Origin: an uncultured Halobacteriovorax sp.
GTDB taxonomy: Bacteria > Bdellovibrionota > Bacteriovoracia > Bacteriovoracales > Bacteriovoracaceae
Reading direction: 5' to 3'
DNA length: 64,000 bases
Assembly (NCBI GenBank): GCA_913061265.1
Contig: CAJXVS010000001.1
Location: 434,001 to 498,000, forward strand
Made by a program: the position numbers and the translations under genes. Shown here in pieces: positions 1 through 7,547 of this stretch; the stretch's first letter is position 1; each line of letters opens with the position of its first letter. The notes under the pieces are model-generated. The model was not told the origin of the DNA. It worked only from the letters and a program-made list of their open reading frames with translations, and searched no databases.

Positions 1-725
1 GTTTTGCCCTAAATGGCTATGGTGAAATCTTTACAGCGAAAAAAGATTATAAGAAATACATCAATTACCTCTTTGAACATATCCCCCACGCAAGAGTGAT
101 CATCAATTCAAATGGTTCTCTTCTTGATGATGATGCCGCTAGGTTTATCATAGAAAAAGGTGTTGATACGGTTCATTGTGATATCGATGGAGCTACTAAA
201 GAGACCTTTGAGATAGTAAGAGAAAAGTTAAACTTTGATGATGTGGTAAAAAATATCCGTAATCTAGTAAAGGTTAGAAATGAGCTTGGTAAATCATTTC
301 CTAAAGTAAGGGTTGGGATGATCGCTCAAAAGGAAAATCAGCATGAGCTTCAGGCTCACCATGATATGTGGACCGGAATTGCTGACTATGTTCAAAGTGA
401 TTATATGGTAAGCCGTGCAGGAACCATAGAGACCTTCCATGGAAATATAGATGTAGACCGCCCCTGTTCTCTCATATGGTTTGAGATGAACATCTACACA
501 AATGGAGAAGTGGTTTTATGTTGCGATGATTGGAATAATAAAGAGGTCATGGGAAATATCTTAAATGAAACTATTGTAGAGGTTTGGAAAGGTAAGAAGT
601 TTAACGATTACAGAAAGAAGCATCAAGAAGGTAAGGCCTGCGAGATTTCTCTTTGTGCAAAATGTGATTTTGCCAGACCTGGCCCCGATTGGTTCCAGGC
701 CAGGCGTTATTCAAATGCTTCTTAA
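1..725 (+). CDS. Radical SAM/SPASM protein, C-terminal part (5' end outside window)
   Basis: The frame is open from the first bases of the window, so the gene is cut by the window edge and its CxxxCxxC radical-SAM motif lies outside. What remains has the barrel segment (CDIDGATKETFEIVR, the usual 'D...ke.y..iR' region) and a C-terminal SPASM-like domain. Its cysteines occur in PCSLIWFEMNI, GEVVLCCDDW and CEISLCAKCDF, which is the auxiliary 4Fe-4S cluster pattern. Such enzymes modify peptides or sugars by radical chemistry; the substrate cannot be read from this part. It converges on the next gene with a 4-bp overlap. Confidence 0.85.
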   Translation, partial: FALNGYGEIFTAKKDYKKYINYLFEHIPHARVIINSNGSLLDDDAARFIIEKGVDTVHCDIDGATKETFEIVREKLNFDDVVKNIRNLVKVRNELGKSFPKVRVGMIAQKENQHELQAHHDMWTGIADYVQSDYMVSRAGTIETFHGNIDVDRPCSLIWFEMNIYTNGEVVLCCDDWNNKEVMGNILNETIVEVWKGKKFNDYRKKHQEGKACEISLCAKCDFARPGPDWFQARRYSNAS

Positions 726-1234
726 CTGGCGCATTCTATTTGCATATACTGTTGATCAAAATATTCTCCAGCATGTTTAATGCCCTTTTTTTCAAGGCCA
801 TATTCTTCGAAGCCAGCATTCTTAAATAATATTAGGGCCTTCTTACATTCACTCGAAGCAATCAACCTCACCATCTTTAATTTCTTATCTTGAGAGGCAT
901 CCCTTAAGAAGCTTGAAAGAAGTTTCTTACCATAACCTCTTCCTTGGAAAGCCGGGTCTACATAGAAACCCCAAAGAGTCGCCTTATGATCCACTGATGA
1001 CCTAGTCTCTGGTTTCATCCCTATAAGTCCAATCAATTTATTTTCAACAAACATACCTTTTAAATAAAACTGCGACTCACTAGCACTGTCTCTAAGAAGG
1101 TCTAAGTGTTTTTCTTTAGGACATTCTTTAAAGAATTCTGCCATGGAAGAATAGGCCACTGGGTATTGTTCTAAGGCCTTAAGCCTTACCCGGTAATATT
1201 CATCAAAGTCATTTTCATTTAAGTTTCTAAGCAT
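722..1234 (-). CDS. GNAT family N-acetyltransferase
   Basis: This 170-aa single-domain protein has the GNAT acetyl-CoA signature, with the pyrophosphate loop in 'VDPAFQGRGYGKKLLSSF' (R/QxxGxG/A) after a beta-strand 'ATLWGFYVDP'. The C-terminus (ALILFKNAGFEEYGLE) is the usual GNAT motif B. The acceptor is unknown. It stands alone and faces the radical-SAM gene tail to tail. Confidence 0.88.
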   Translation of the reverse strand: MLRNLNENDFDEYYRVRLKALEQYPVAYSSMAEFFKECPKEKHLDLLRDSASESQFYLKGMFVENKLIGLIGMKPETRSSVDHKATLWGFYVDPAFQGRGYGKKLLSSFLRDASQDKKLKMVRLIASSECKKALILFKNAGFEEYGLEKKGIKHAGEYFDQQYMQIECAS

Positions 1235-1344
1235 AGGCTCTCCATGATGTTATTGGTTAGCCTAGTTTTAAAGGAAGTTAGGAAAATAATCAACGCGCCG
1301 CGCGTATTGAGTTTTCAACTTTTTCGCGTACTATAGTAAGTAAG

Positions 1345-1366
1345 AAAAGGGCTTACGCCCCTTTTT
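1345..1366 (-). terminator. Intrinsic terminator after the SRPBCC gene
   Basis: A short GGGC-TTAC-GCCC hairpin is flanked by A4 and T6 runs immediately after the SRPBCC stop codon. It should end the ArsR-SRPBCC transcript. The A/T symmetry means it could act in both directions. Confidence 0.65.
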
Positions 1367-1797
1367 TATCTAAGTGAAAATCCCTCTAGGTGTTTAAGAA
1401 TATTATTCCATCCACCCTTATGATCATTTCTTGATTCTAATGAAGGCAAGAGTTCATGAGTTAAAGTTAATGAACAAGAACTCTCGGAAGTTTTCGCAAT
1501 ATCAATAGTAACAACAGAGTCTTCATTGTTCGTGTTGCTTGAATTCCAAGTGAACTGAATCTTAGAAGGCTTATCGAGAATCTTATACTCACCTTTATGA
1601 GGAAGCCTATTTTCTCCCACATGCATTTCAAAAAGAAACTGTCCCCCAACTCTCGGGTCTACAACGGGATTGGGTACTTCTACAATATCACCTGGCTTAA
1701 TGAATTCCTTTAAGGCCTTAGGATCAAGCCATGCTTCATAGATCATCTCAGCTGAGACGTTAAAATCTTTCTTTACTTCAATCTTTGGAGTGGTCAT
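1366..1797 (-). CDS. SRPBCC (AHSA1-like) domain protein
   Basis: The protein begins MTTPKIEVKKDFNVSAEMIYEAWLDPKALKEF, the standard start of Aha1/START-type SRPBCC proteins, and ends GGWNNILKHLEGFSL as in that family (about 143 aa). I chose the ATG at 1797 over the longer in-frame start. It overlaps the stop of the upstream arsR gene in an ATGA, which indicates translational coupling, and the longer N-terminus is arsR sequence read in another frame. SRPBCC proteins bind hydrophobic ligands in a helix-grip pocket. The ArsR-SRPBCC pair is a very common two-gene operon whose ligand is usually unknown. Confidence 0.88.
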   Translation of the reverse strand: MTTPKIEVKKDFNVSAEMIYEAWLDPKALKEFIKPGDIVEVPNPVVDPRVGGQFLFEMHVGENRLPHKGEYKILDKPSKIQFTWNSSNTNNEDSVVTIDIAKTSESSCSLTLTHELLPSLESRNDHKGGWNNILKHLEGFSLR

Positions 1798-2135
1798 TCT
1801 TTTTCCTTTTTGTTTGAGACAAAATTTTCTAGTTGATCCAATCTTTGATTCCAAAAACTAGTATAGTGATCAATCCATTTTTGCACCCTCTCTAATTCAA
1901 TTGGGTTGGCCTCGCAATAATGAACTCTCCCACTAACCTTTCTTTGAATCAATTCAGCTTTCTCTAAGACTTTTAAGTGTTTCGAGACCGCGTTCAAAGA
2001 GATGGAGTACTCTGCTGCTAGATCAGTCACTCGTTTCGGTGACTCTTTCACCTTCTGCAGTAGTGACCTTCTCGTAGCATCTGCTAGAGCATGGAAAACT
2101 AGATCTAATTTATCTTCGTTAGTATATTCAACCAT
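1794..2135 (-). CDS. ArsR-family winged-helix repressor
   Basis: This 113-aa ArsR/SmtB-type regulator has the helix-turn-helix at TDLAAEYSISLNAVSKHLKVLEKA followed by the wing 'IQRKVSGRVHYCEANP'. No metal-binding CxC motif is seen, so it is probably a non-metal sensor, as usual for the SRPBCC-linked subgroup. The start at 2135 (MVEYTNEDKLDLVFHALADATRR) fits the family. The predicted promoter lies only a few bases upstream, so the mRNA looks leaderless. A perfect 11-bp-arm palindrome spans the start codon and probably serves autorepression. Confidence 0.9.
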   Translation of the reverse strand: MVEYTNEDKLDLVFHALADATRRSLLQKVKESPKRVTDLAAEYSISLNAVSKHLKVLEKAELIQRKVSGRVHYCEANPIELERVQKWIDHYTSFWNQRLDQLENFVSNKKEKE

Positions 2136-2171
2136 TAGGTTGAATATATACAAATATGGGATTTGAGTCAA
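2123..2171 (-). promoter_or_regulatory. arsR promoter (leaderless) with start-codon palindrome
   Basis: On the minus strand TTGACT (2171-2166) and TATATT (2148-2143) are spaced by 17 bp, a good sigma-70 promoter. The ATG at 2135 lies 7 nt after the -10 box, about where transcription should begin. TATATTCAACC (2123-2133) and GGTTGAATATA (2138-2148) form a perfect inverted repeat with a 4-base centre, covering the -10 box and the start codon. It is a plausible ArsR operator. Confidence 0.6.
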
Positions 2172-2185
2172 GTCTGTTGCACTTC

Positions 2186-2228
2186 TTGACAATGTTAACA
2201 TATTAACATATATAGATCTAAGGAGGGT
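2186..2228 (+). promoter_or_regulatory. Promoter and operator-like palindrome of the AhpD-like gene
   Basis: TTGACA (2186-2191) and TATATA (2209-2214) are separated by exactly 17 bp. The spacer holds TGTTAA-CATA-TTAACA (2193-2208), a perfect inverted repeat where a repressor would block RNA polymerase. A strong AAGGAGG ribosome-binding site follows just before the ATG at 2231. The divergent ArsR protein is the obvious candidate regulator, but this palindrome differs in sequence from the one at its own promoter. Confidence 0.6.
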
Positions 2229-2230
2229 CT

Positions 2231-2785
2231 ATGGCCTATTTAAAGAGCTTACCTGTTAAAGCGCATATTGCTGATGTCTTTCAAAATTTCTCAAAAGGAG
2301 TCCCTGAACTTCTAGAGTTTCATGACCTCTACTTGCGGTCAGAGTCGGTTTTATCAGTTGGTGAGCGTGAGATGATTGCTGCTTTTGTTTCAGCTCTAAA
2401 TGGTTGCCAGTTCTGCTTTGGCTCACACTCAAGGATTGCCGCTCTTTATAATATTCAACCTTCCCTTTTTCTTGAACTTATTACTGATATTGAAACTTCA
2501 AAAGTTGATGAAAAATTTAAACCCATCTTAAGGTACGTTAAGAAACTTACCCTCACCCCAAGTAAAATCACCCAAGTTGATATCGATCAAATCTTAAATC
2601 AAGGTTGGTCCGAAGAAGCTGTCCACACAAGCGCGACAATCTGCGCTCTCTTCAATTTCATGAACCGCCTAGTAGATGGTCTAGGCGTTAGTGAAGAAAG
2701 CATTGCAAGCAAGAGCCTTCAAGGAAATGGTCACCTAAGTAAAACAAGTTATAAAGATTTTGGTCGTGCTGCTGGAATTATTTAA
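2231..2785 (+). CDS. Peroxidase-related carboxymuconolactone decarboxylase (AhpD-like) protein
   Basis: The 184-aa protein matches the alkylhydroperoxidase-like core: GEREMIAAFVSALNGCQFCFGSHSRIA carries the CxxCxxxH redox site (C59, C62, H66) preceded by the conserved glutamate near residue 45. The length fits the 'uncharacterised peroxidase-related' subfamily rather than true gamma-carboxymuconolactone decarboxylase. It is probably a thiol-based peroxidase. It is transcribed divergently from arsR. Confidence 0.88.
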   Translation: MAYLKSLPVKAHIADVFQNFSKGVPELLEFHDLYLRSESVLSVGEREMIAAFVSALNGCQFCFGSHSRIAALYNIQPSLFLELITDIETSKVDEKFKPILRYVKKLTLTPSKITQVDIDQILNQGWSEEAVHTSATICALFNFMNRLVDGLGVSEESIASKSLQGNGHLSKTSYKDFGRAAGII

Positions 2786-3149
2786 TCTCAATATCCCAGG
2801 GAAATTTTTCCTCAGCAAAGATTGACTTCATAGGTTTAAAATCTTTCTCTGATACAAAGGTATTGGCCTTGACCACAACGATATCGTCCTTAAAACCTGG
2901 AAAGGCAAAGAGATGATTCCCACAGTTCTCACAGAAGTGGGCCTTGATGCTCTCTCCAGATCCCCCTTTGTATTCATAGATTCTTGTTGGACCTGAGAAC
3001 TCAAATGAGTCTTTAGAAAAGATCGCTCCAGAGAGATGACCTCCCCCATTGAGGATTCTACAATCATGACAATGACATAAGAATTGAAAGCTGCTCTCAG
3101 ATTCAATACTATAGTTAACATTTTTACAATGGCAGTGACCTTTTATCAT
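2778..3149 (-). CDS. GFA/CENP-V family zinc protein
   Basis: The 123-aa protein has the paired zinc-site cysteines of the glutathione-dependent formaldehyde-activating (GFA) fold: CHCKNV (C6, C8), CHCHDC (C25-C30) and FCENCGNHL near residues 95-100. Members bind S-hydroxymethylglutathione or act as poorly characterised zinc enzymes; the real substrate here is unknown. Its 3' end overlaps the AhpD-like gene by 8 bp (convergent). The start codon sits at the foot of a long hairpin. Confidence 0.87.
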   Translation of the reverse strand: MIKGHCHCKNVNYSIESESSFQFLCHCHDCRILNGGGHLSGAIFSKDSFEFSGPTRIYEYKGGSGESIKAHFCENCGNHLFAFPGFKDDIVVVKANTFVSEKDFKPMKSIFAEEKFPWDIEIK

Positions 3150-3188
3150 CTAAGCTTCCTAAGTTTTTAGTTCTTAGAAAGCTTAGAT
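3148..3188. promoter_or_regulatory. 16-bp-arm inverted repeat at the GFA start codon
   Basis: ATCTAAGCTTCCTAAG (3148-3163) and CTTAGAAAGCTTAGAT (3173-3188) pair over 16 bp with one mismatch and a 9-base loop. The structure lies between the dioxygenase stop and the GFA gene and includes part of the GFA start codon. It could terminate the upstream transcript, hide the start codon in the RNA, or be a protein-binding site. Confidence 0.55.
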
Positions 3189-3215
3189 CATTTGCCTTTA
3201 TTTTGCTTTAAAAAA

Positions 3216-3881
3216 CTAAACCGACTTAATAGAAATATTAAAAATCCCGGTCTTTTTTGAATCACTTCCTTTTACAAAATCTACAATCACTTTATCGCGA
3301 TCAGCTCTAGAGAGGCTTTGGAGAATTCGGTCACCGTTATTATATTTATCGCCTTTAAAGTAGAGCTGACTTGTCAGTTCATTAAAGCCACGAAGGCTAA
3401 CCTTAAAATGAATATGCGCAGGTCTCATCCACGTGCTTGTTGCAGGATAGGCGCCAGGGATAATTGTCTTAAACATATACTCTCCCTTTGAATTAGTTAT
3501 CGCCTGTCCCCAGTACTGAAAATTAGGATCTAACTTGGCCGTATTGGGGTCGCTTCGGTGGTTATACTTTCCAGTATGGCAGGCCTGCCAAATCTCAACG
3601 AGAGCGCCTTTAACAGGACGACAAAATTCATCTTGAACAATCCCTTTTAAATAAACAACTTCTCCGATAGCTGCCTTTGTACTTCCATCGACAAAGGTTA
3701 AATCAGTATTCTTATCTAGCTGATCTTCAATTGGGTAGAAGGGACCTTCTGTTTGAGAAGGAGTCAACCCGCAGGCCTTAAGCGTTTCATCAGCTTTAGC
3801 CACAGAGGCCATAGCGATGCCGGCCCCTAGTGCAATGGTTGATCCTAGTAGTTTTCTTCTGTTGAGTTTTTCATTGTTCAT
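3216..3881 (-). CDS. Intradiol ring-cleavage dioxygenase-like protein with Tat-type signal
   Basis: The protein starts MNNEKLNRRKLLGSTIALGAG, a twin-arginine-like export signal ending near AKA-DE, so the mature enzyme is likely periplasmic or outer-membrane bound. The catalytic core matches protocatechuate/catechol intradiol dioxygenases: TEGPFYP, the iron tyrosines in GKYNHRSDPN and FQYWG, and the histidine pair in RPAHIHFKV. It would use non-haem Fe(III) to open aromatic diols. Exported members are known but poorly characterised. The longer upstream start (to 3935) adds only non-conserved residues and was not used. Confidence 0.88.
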   Translation of the reverse strand: MNNEKLNRRKLLGSTIALGAGIAMASVAKADETLKACGLTPSQTEGPFYPIEDQLDKNTDLTFVDGSTKAAIGEVVYLKGIVQDEFCRPVKGALVEIWQACHTGKYNHRSDPNTAKLDPNFQYWGQAITNSKGEYMFKTIIPGAYPATSTWMRPAHIHFKVSLRGFNELTSQLYFKGDKYNNGDRILQSLSRADRDKVIVDFVKGSDSKKTGIFNISIKSV

Positions 3882-3978
3882 TTTAATTCTCCAGTAAGAA
3901 GACTTTAGCTTTTGATCTGTCATAACTAAAATCACTAATGCCTATCCTTAGCATAAGCCTAATTTATAGTTAGATTAG

Positions 3979-4014
3979 CTTCGTCATAGGTCCAGCTCTC
4001 CTTATATGACGAAG
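3979..4014. promoter_or_regulatory. Inverted repeat between divergent dioxygenase and protease genes
   Basis: CTTCGTCATA (3979-3988) and TATGACGAAG (4005-4014) are perfect 10-bp arms separated by 16 bases. They lie in the shared upstream region of two divergent secreted-protein genes. This could be an operator or an RNA hairpin; no regulator is identifiable. Confidence 0.4.
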
Positions 4015-4099
4015 TTCAAAAGGTAATAAGTACCTGAAATGCCTATATAACCCTGTTTTAAGATAGGTATTAAGAAACCCATACTAATAAGGACCTCTC

Positions 4100-5227
4100 T
4101 TGCGAATGACTTTCCTCTCTCTTTTATTCTTAAGTTTCAGAGCTTTCACTGCCGTAACTGGAGAAGATGATAGGCTCAGCTTTCAAGAGTTAGAAAAGCG
4201 AAACCCTGCCCTTTTGGCCAAAGCAACCGCAACCCAGCTTGGCCGACGCTACCTTAAAGAAAGTGGCAGTCACTATTTATACCCAACAGGAAAACTTCAT
4301 AACCAATGCCCAGGAGAGAAGTTCAGAGAGGATCCCACTCTTGGTGGTTGTTCTGGCTTTCTTATTGGTAGCAATATCTTAGTCGCCGCTGGTCACTGTA
4401 AGGACTATCAGGCCAATGGCTGTAGTGACGATGCCTGGCTCTTCAATCACTTTTCTAAAGCTGGTAGTAAGACGCATATGATAAAAAAGTCTAATCTCTA
4501 CTTCTGTAAAAAGGTTCTCGATTTCAAGCATGATGGTGAGGGAGACTTTGTTGTTATAGAGCTTGACCGGAAAGTTTTAGGCGTCACCCCTTTAGAAATG
4601 GACCTTAAAAGTGAAGGAAAAAAAGGCGACCCTGTAGCGGTTCTAGGTTACCCCTTAGGAAGAAGCTTTACATACACTCCGGGGGGTAGGATTTTATCTA
4701 AAGATAAAAACTTTCTTCGCGTTGATTCAGATGCTTTTAAGAACAACTCAGGCTCGGCCCTTTTTAATATACGAACGGGCAAGGTTGAGGGAATACTTAC
4801 CAATGCAAGAAGAGGCCTTGGTCTCAATTCTCTTGATGGTTGCGGGCTTACAAAAAGCTATAAGGAGAATATCGTTCTCGTCAATAGACTCTCGAAGATC
4901 AATTATTTAAAAAAGAACTATTCTTTTGAGAAAGAGAATATTGGCCATAAGCTCGTTAATAACTGTAAAAATAAAATAACAGTCGTCTCTAAGTATAGAC
5001 AGAAGTTAACTTCAGATTGGGTCACTCAAATAAATGATCTTTTACCTAGTGAAGAAGTCCTCTTTGATGACTTAAGAACAAATCAACTCTTTTTAAACGT
5101 AAAGAACTTAAATGGGAAAACGATTATTAAAGGCCGTGACTTTTACGGCTTTATAAATAGAGACCGTGAAGAAGAACTTGGCTTCAAAGAAGTAGTCCTC
5201 ACTGAGGACTATAAGATCTGCTTTTGA
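4100..5227 (+). CDS. Secreted trypsin-like serine protease
   Basis: The 375-aa protein has a signal peptide (MRMTFLSLLFLSFRAFTAV) and an S1/V8-type triad: His99 in LVAAGHC, Asp149 in GDFVVIELD and Ser217 in KNNSGSALFN. The site reads NSGS where trypsins have GDSGG, closer to glutamyl-endopeptidase-like proteases. A C-terminal extension of about 110 residues after the protease domain is not recognised. The start is TTG at 4100, 6 nt after an AAGGA site; ATG at 4106 is the alternative. It is likely an extracellular or periplasmic protease. Confidence 0.87.
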   Translation: MRMTFLSLLFLSFRAFTAVTGEDDRLSFQELEKRNPALLAKATATQLGRRYLKESGSHYLYPTGKLHNQCPGEKFREDPTLGGCSGFLIGSNILVAAGHCKDYQANGCSDDAWLFNHFSKAGSKTHMIKKSNLYFCKKVLDFKHDGEGDFVVIELDRKVLGVTPLEMDLKSEGKKGDPVAVLGYPLGRSFTYTPGGRILSKDKNFLRVDSDAFKNNSGSALFNIRTGKVEGILTNARRGLGLNSLDGCGLTKSYKENIVLVNRLSKINYLKKNYSFEKENIGHKLVNNCKNKITVVSKYRQKLTSDWVTQINDLLPSEEVLFDDLRTNQLFLNVKNLNGKTIIKGRDFYGFINRDREEELGFKEVVLTEDYKICF

Positions 5228-5234
5228 ATCTAAG

Positions 5235-5432
5235 TTACTTTCGAAGAAGCCCGAAGAGACCAAGGAATGAGAAGACTCCCCCGCCTATATAAAAGAACAT
5301 AATCCTATTTGAATGAGACCCTATAACCGCCTTACTTACTCTTGAAGTAATGCTTGTAGATTCATTATAGCCAAAAAAGAGAAGACCTAATCCAGCGGCC
5401 AGAACAATAGCAAAAGCTAATTTTTTACCCAT
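5235..5432 (-). CDS. Small DUF3185-like membrane protein
   Basis: The 65-aa protein has two hydrophobic helices (residues about 4-22 and 45-62) around the segment GYNESTSITSRVSKAVIGSHSNR. This resembles the DUF3185 pattern 'GYnas.S..S.vs..ftG...dka'. Its function is unknown. It lies 3 bp downstream of the next minus-strand gene and is probably co-transcribed with it. Confidence 0.7.
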   Translation of the reverse strand: MGKKLAFAIVLAAGLGLLFFGYNESTSITSRVSKAVIGSHSNRIMFFYIGGGVFSFLGLFGLLRK

Positions 5433-5435
5433 AAG

Positions 5436-6044
5436 TTAATCCTTCATTTTATGACTAGTATCTATTAATTTTCTAAGAGAGATCAGTCTATTTGAAAAGT
5501 CTAACCTCTTGTCCTCTAGTTCTTTAAGCTTCTCACTATGACCTAGCTTCTTCACATTAGAGATATTACGATCTAATTCTTTGATAGCGAGGCTCAATTT
5601 TTCTTCGAACTTAGGATAAGAATCACTAATTAAATGTGAGCATAGAGGTAGGGCCTTATCGTACAGGCCCCTCTTATCTGAAATAGTTTGTTGGTCGACT
5701 TTAAGGTACCTAGCTTCAAAGGTCTTGATACAATGGCTAACGGAGTCTTTCATAAACGTGGTAGCGCGAGTTTCCAAGCAATCATTGTAGTCAAACCTCA
5801 TACTTTCATGATCCTCACTTCCACCATAAAAAGCGTTCAAGAAAATCACAGAGTGCTCCTCGCAGAACAGGGCCTTTTCCTTAGGACTCATGGCCGTCAT
5901 CTCTAAATATGAGAAGATCCCAAGGACACAAAGAATCAAAAAGCCTAGTAACTTGAAGAAACTCTTATAACGGCTAAGCTTAGATTCCCCTAAAATCGAT
6001 AGTAATCGACGTGCATGATCTTGAGCTTTGTTGGTTTTTTTCAT
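5436..6044 (-). CDS. Single-pass membrane protein of unknown function
   Basis: About 202 aa from MKKTNKAQDHARR, with a basic N-terminus, one membrane helix (FFKLLGFLILCVLGIFSYLEM) and a charged, mostly helical remainder containing four cysteines. The last 60 residues (EEKLSLAIKELDRNISNVKKL...) look like a coiled coil. No family was recognised. The start at 6044 was preferred to the one at 6059, but the evidence is weak. Confidence 0.6.
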   Translation of the reverse strand: MKKTNKAQDHARRLLSILGESKLSRYKSFFKLLGFLILCVLGIFSYLEMTAMSPKEKALFCEEHSVIFLNAFYGGSEDHESMRFDYNDCLETRATTFMKDSVSHCIKTFEARYLKVDQQTISDKRGLYDKALPLCSHLISDSYPKFEEKLSLAIKELDRNISNVKKLGHSEKLKELEDKRLDFSNRLISLRKLIDTSHKMKD

Positions 6045-6140
6045 AGGTTTAGTGTACACGACATGTAAATTTCAATCATATCTTTTTAGTAATTTTAAGA
6101 GTACTGTAAGGCGAAAGACACCATTTAAGAAAAGGTTCCT

Positions 6141-6470
6141 ATGAAAAAGGTATTCCAGTTAACTTCACCAAATAAAGACCCAGAAAGACAGCTCGATAGC
6201 GTCATTCACGAGATCAGAAAGTATATCAAGCGTGAGCGCAAGAAGCCCCTTCCAGATAAGGTCGACTACTGGGATTTTGACTGCAAGATTGGCCCTGATG
6301 CGGGTTCAGCAAAAGGCTTTTCTCTTGATACTCTAAACGCCAGCATTGATAAGTTTGTTAAAGCTGATAAACCAAGTTTCTATATAGAGATCCTCTCTAA
6401 GCCAGCAGTGGCCGAAAGAAAACCCAAAGAAAAATCAGAAGACGATACTAAAGAGACCAAGAGCAAATGA
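6141..6470 (+). CDS. DUF6172-like small protein
   Basis: The 109-aa protein carries a compact motif block, HEIRKYIKRERKKPLP...DYWDFDCKIG, which I associate with the DUF6172 family found next to unrelated housekeeping genes in many Proteobacteria. It has no signal peptide and a charged, probably disordered tail. Its stop overlaps the start of the YaiI-family gene (ATGA), so the two are translated together. The function is unknown. Confidence 0.7.
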   Translation: MKKVFQLTSPNKDPERQLDSVIHEIRKYIKRERKKPLPDKVDYWDFDCKIGPDAGSAKGFSLDTLNASIDKFVKADKPSFYIEILSKPAVAERKPKEKSEDDTKETKSK

Positions 6471-6916
6471 AGCTTTGGATCGACGCAGACGCCTGCCCAA
6501 ATATAGTTAAGGAAGTTGTTTATAAAGCCTCAGGTAGAAGAGGCTTTAAGGTCATCCTAGTCGCTAATAGTTATTTACAGATCCCTCTCTCGCCTAATAT
6601 TAGCTTTGTTCAAGTTGAACAAGGTGCTGATGTTGCTGATTTCTATATCGCTGATAATGTTAGTGAAGAAGATCTCGTCATCACAGCTGATATCCCCCTA
6701 GCGGCCCTTATTGTAGAGAAAAATGCTGTGGCCATAAACCCCAGAGGCGAGATCTATACTGAAGAGAATATTAGCGAAAGGCTTTCTATGCGTGACTTCA
6801 TGCAAGAGCTTAGAGACAGTGGCATGGACACTAAAGGACCCCCGCCTCTTGGTCCAAAAGATAAGGCCATGTTCGCTAATGCTCTTGAGAAAATCCTCAC
6901 CCAAAAGCTTAAATAA
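6467..6916 (+). CDS. yaiI: YaiI/YqxD family (DUF188) protein
   Basis: The 149-aa sequence follows the family closely: MKLWIDADACPNIVKE at the start, VEQGADVADFYIA and DLVITADIPLAA in the middle, and MRDFMQELRDSG and GPPPLGPKDKAMFANALE at the end. DUF188 proteins have a PIN/NYN-like fold with conserved aspartates and are suspected nucleases, but the cellular role is not established. It is translationally coupled to the DUF6172-like gene. Confidence 0.92.
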   Translation: MKLWIDADACPNIVKEVVYKASGRRGFKVILVANSYLQIPLSPNISFVQVEQGADVADFYIADNVSEEDLVITADIPLAALIVEKNAVAINPRGEIYTEENISERLSMRDFMQELRDSGMDTKGPPPLGPKDKAMFANALEKILTQKLK

Positions 6917-7071
6917 CCCTCTTTGAAAGTCTATCTTTCTCATTAGTCCAATAAGTTCGAACACTTAGACTCGCTACTAAATCCATAAAAATGTCAGGAT
7001 TCTCACCTTCATAAAGAAGTTAGTTCTTATATAGTCTGAATTACTGACAACTATCTAAAAGGAGAATTTTA

Positions 7072-7398
7072 ATGAAGGCCTTATTCTTAACCATAACTTT
7101 ACTTTTTTCAGTAACGACAAGTGCTGTAGAAAACAGAAATTATACAAAGAGAATTTCGCGAGTCGTATGCGCCAACGATATTCGTGCCTATAACTATGCA
7201 ATAATGAAACTTAATGGAAAATTAAGAAAAATGGAAATCTCAGCTGTTTCTTATCAAGATGAAAATAGCAATTATATTCAAGTAGAAAAAGTCGAAGTCA
7301 TTCCGGGCAGAAATATTATATCTTCTTCCGCTATTACTCTTTTCCATGATGATTCTCGTTTTGTGGTTTGCACAACTATTACGGCAGGGAGATATTAA
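7072..7398 (+). CDS. Small secreted protein, unknown
   Basis: The 108-aa protein has a clear signal peptide (MKALFLTITLLFSVTTSAVE) and a short beta-rich mature part with two cysteines (VVCANDI and VVCTTI) placed to form one disulfide. A good AAGGAG site precedes the ATG. It is monocistronic and followed by a hairpin terminator. No family was recognised. Confidence 0.6.
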   Translation: MKALFLTITLLFSVTTSAVENRNYTKRISRVVCANDIRAYNYAIMKLNGKLRKMEISAVSYQDENSNYIQVEKVEVIPGRNIISSSAITLFHDDSRFVVCTTITAGRY

Positions 7399-7422
7399 GT
7401 ATATAAAATCTATTCCCCTCCT

Positions 7423-7476
7423 AAGGAGTAAAACAGCATATGACACCCTGAATCGTCATCTGTTTTACTCCTTTAT
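7423..7476 (+). terminator. Long hairpin terminator
   Basis: AAGGAGTAAAACAG (7423-7436) and CTGTTTTACTCCTT (7460-7473) form a perfect 14-bp stem. Inside it ATGAC/GTCAT extends the pairing after a 3-base bulge. It separates the small secreted gene from the methyltransferase operon. The T-run is weak, so it could also be a processing or stability element. Confidence 0.6.
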
Positions 7477-7547
7477 GAAAAAATAGAAACCTTAGCCTAT
7501 CTCCTCTATACTACCCTTCATCGTAAAATGAATCACAGGAGCATAGC

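Noticed and set aside
1467-1649. Alternative frame within the SRPBCC gene
   Set aside because: A shadow of the real gene, with no family match.
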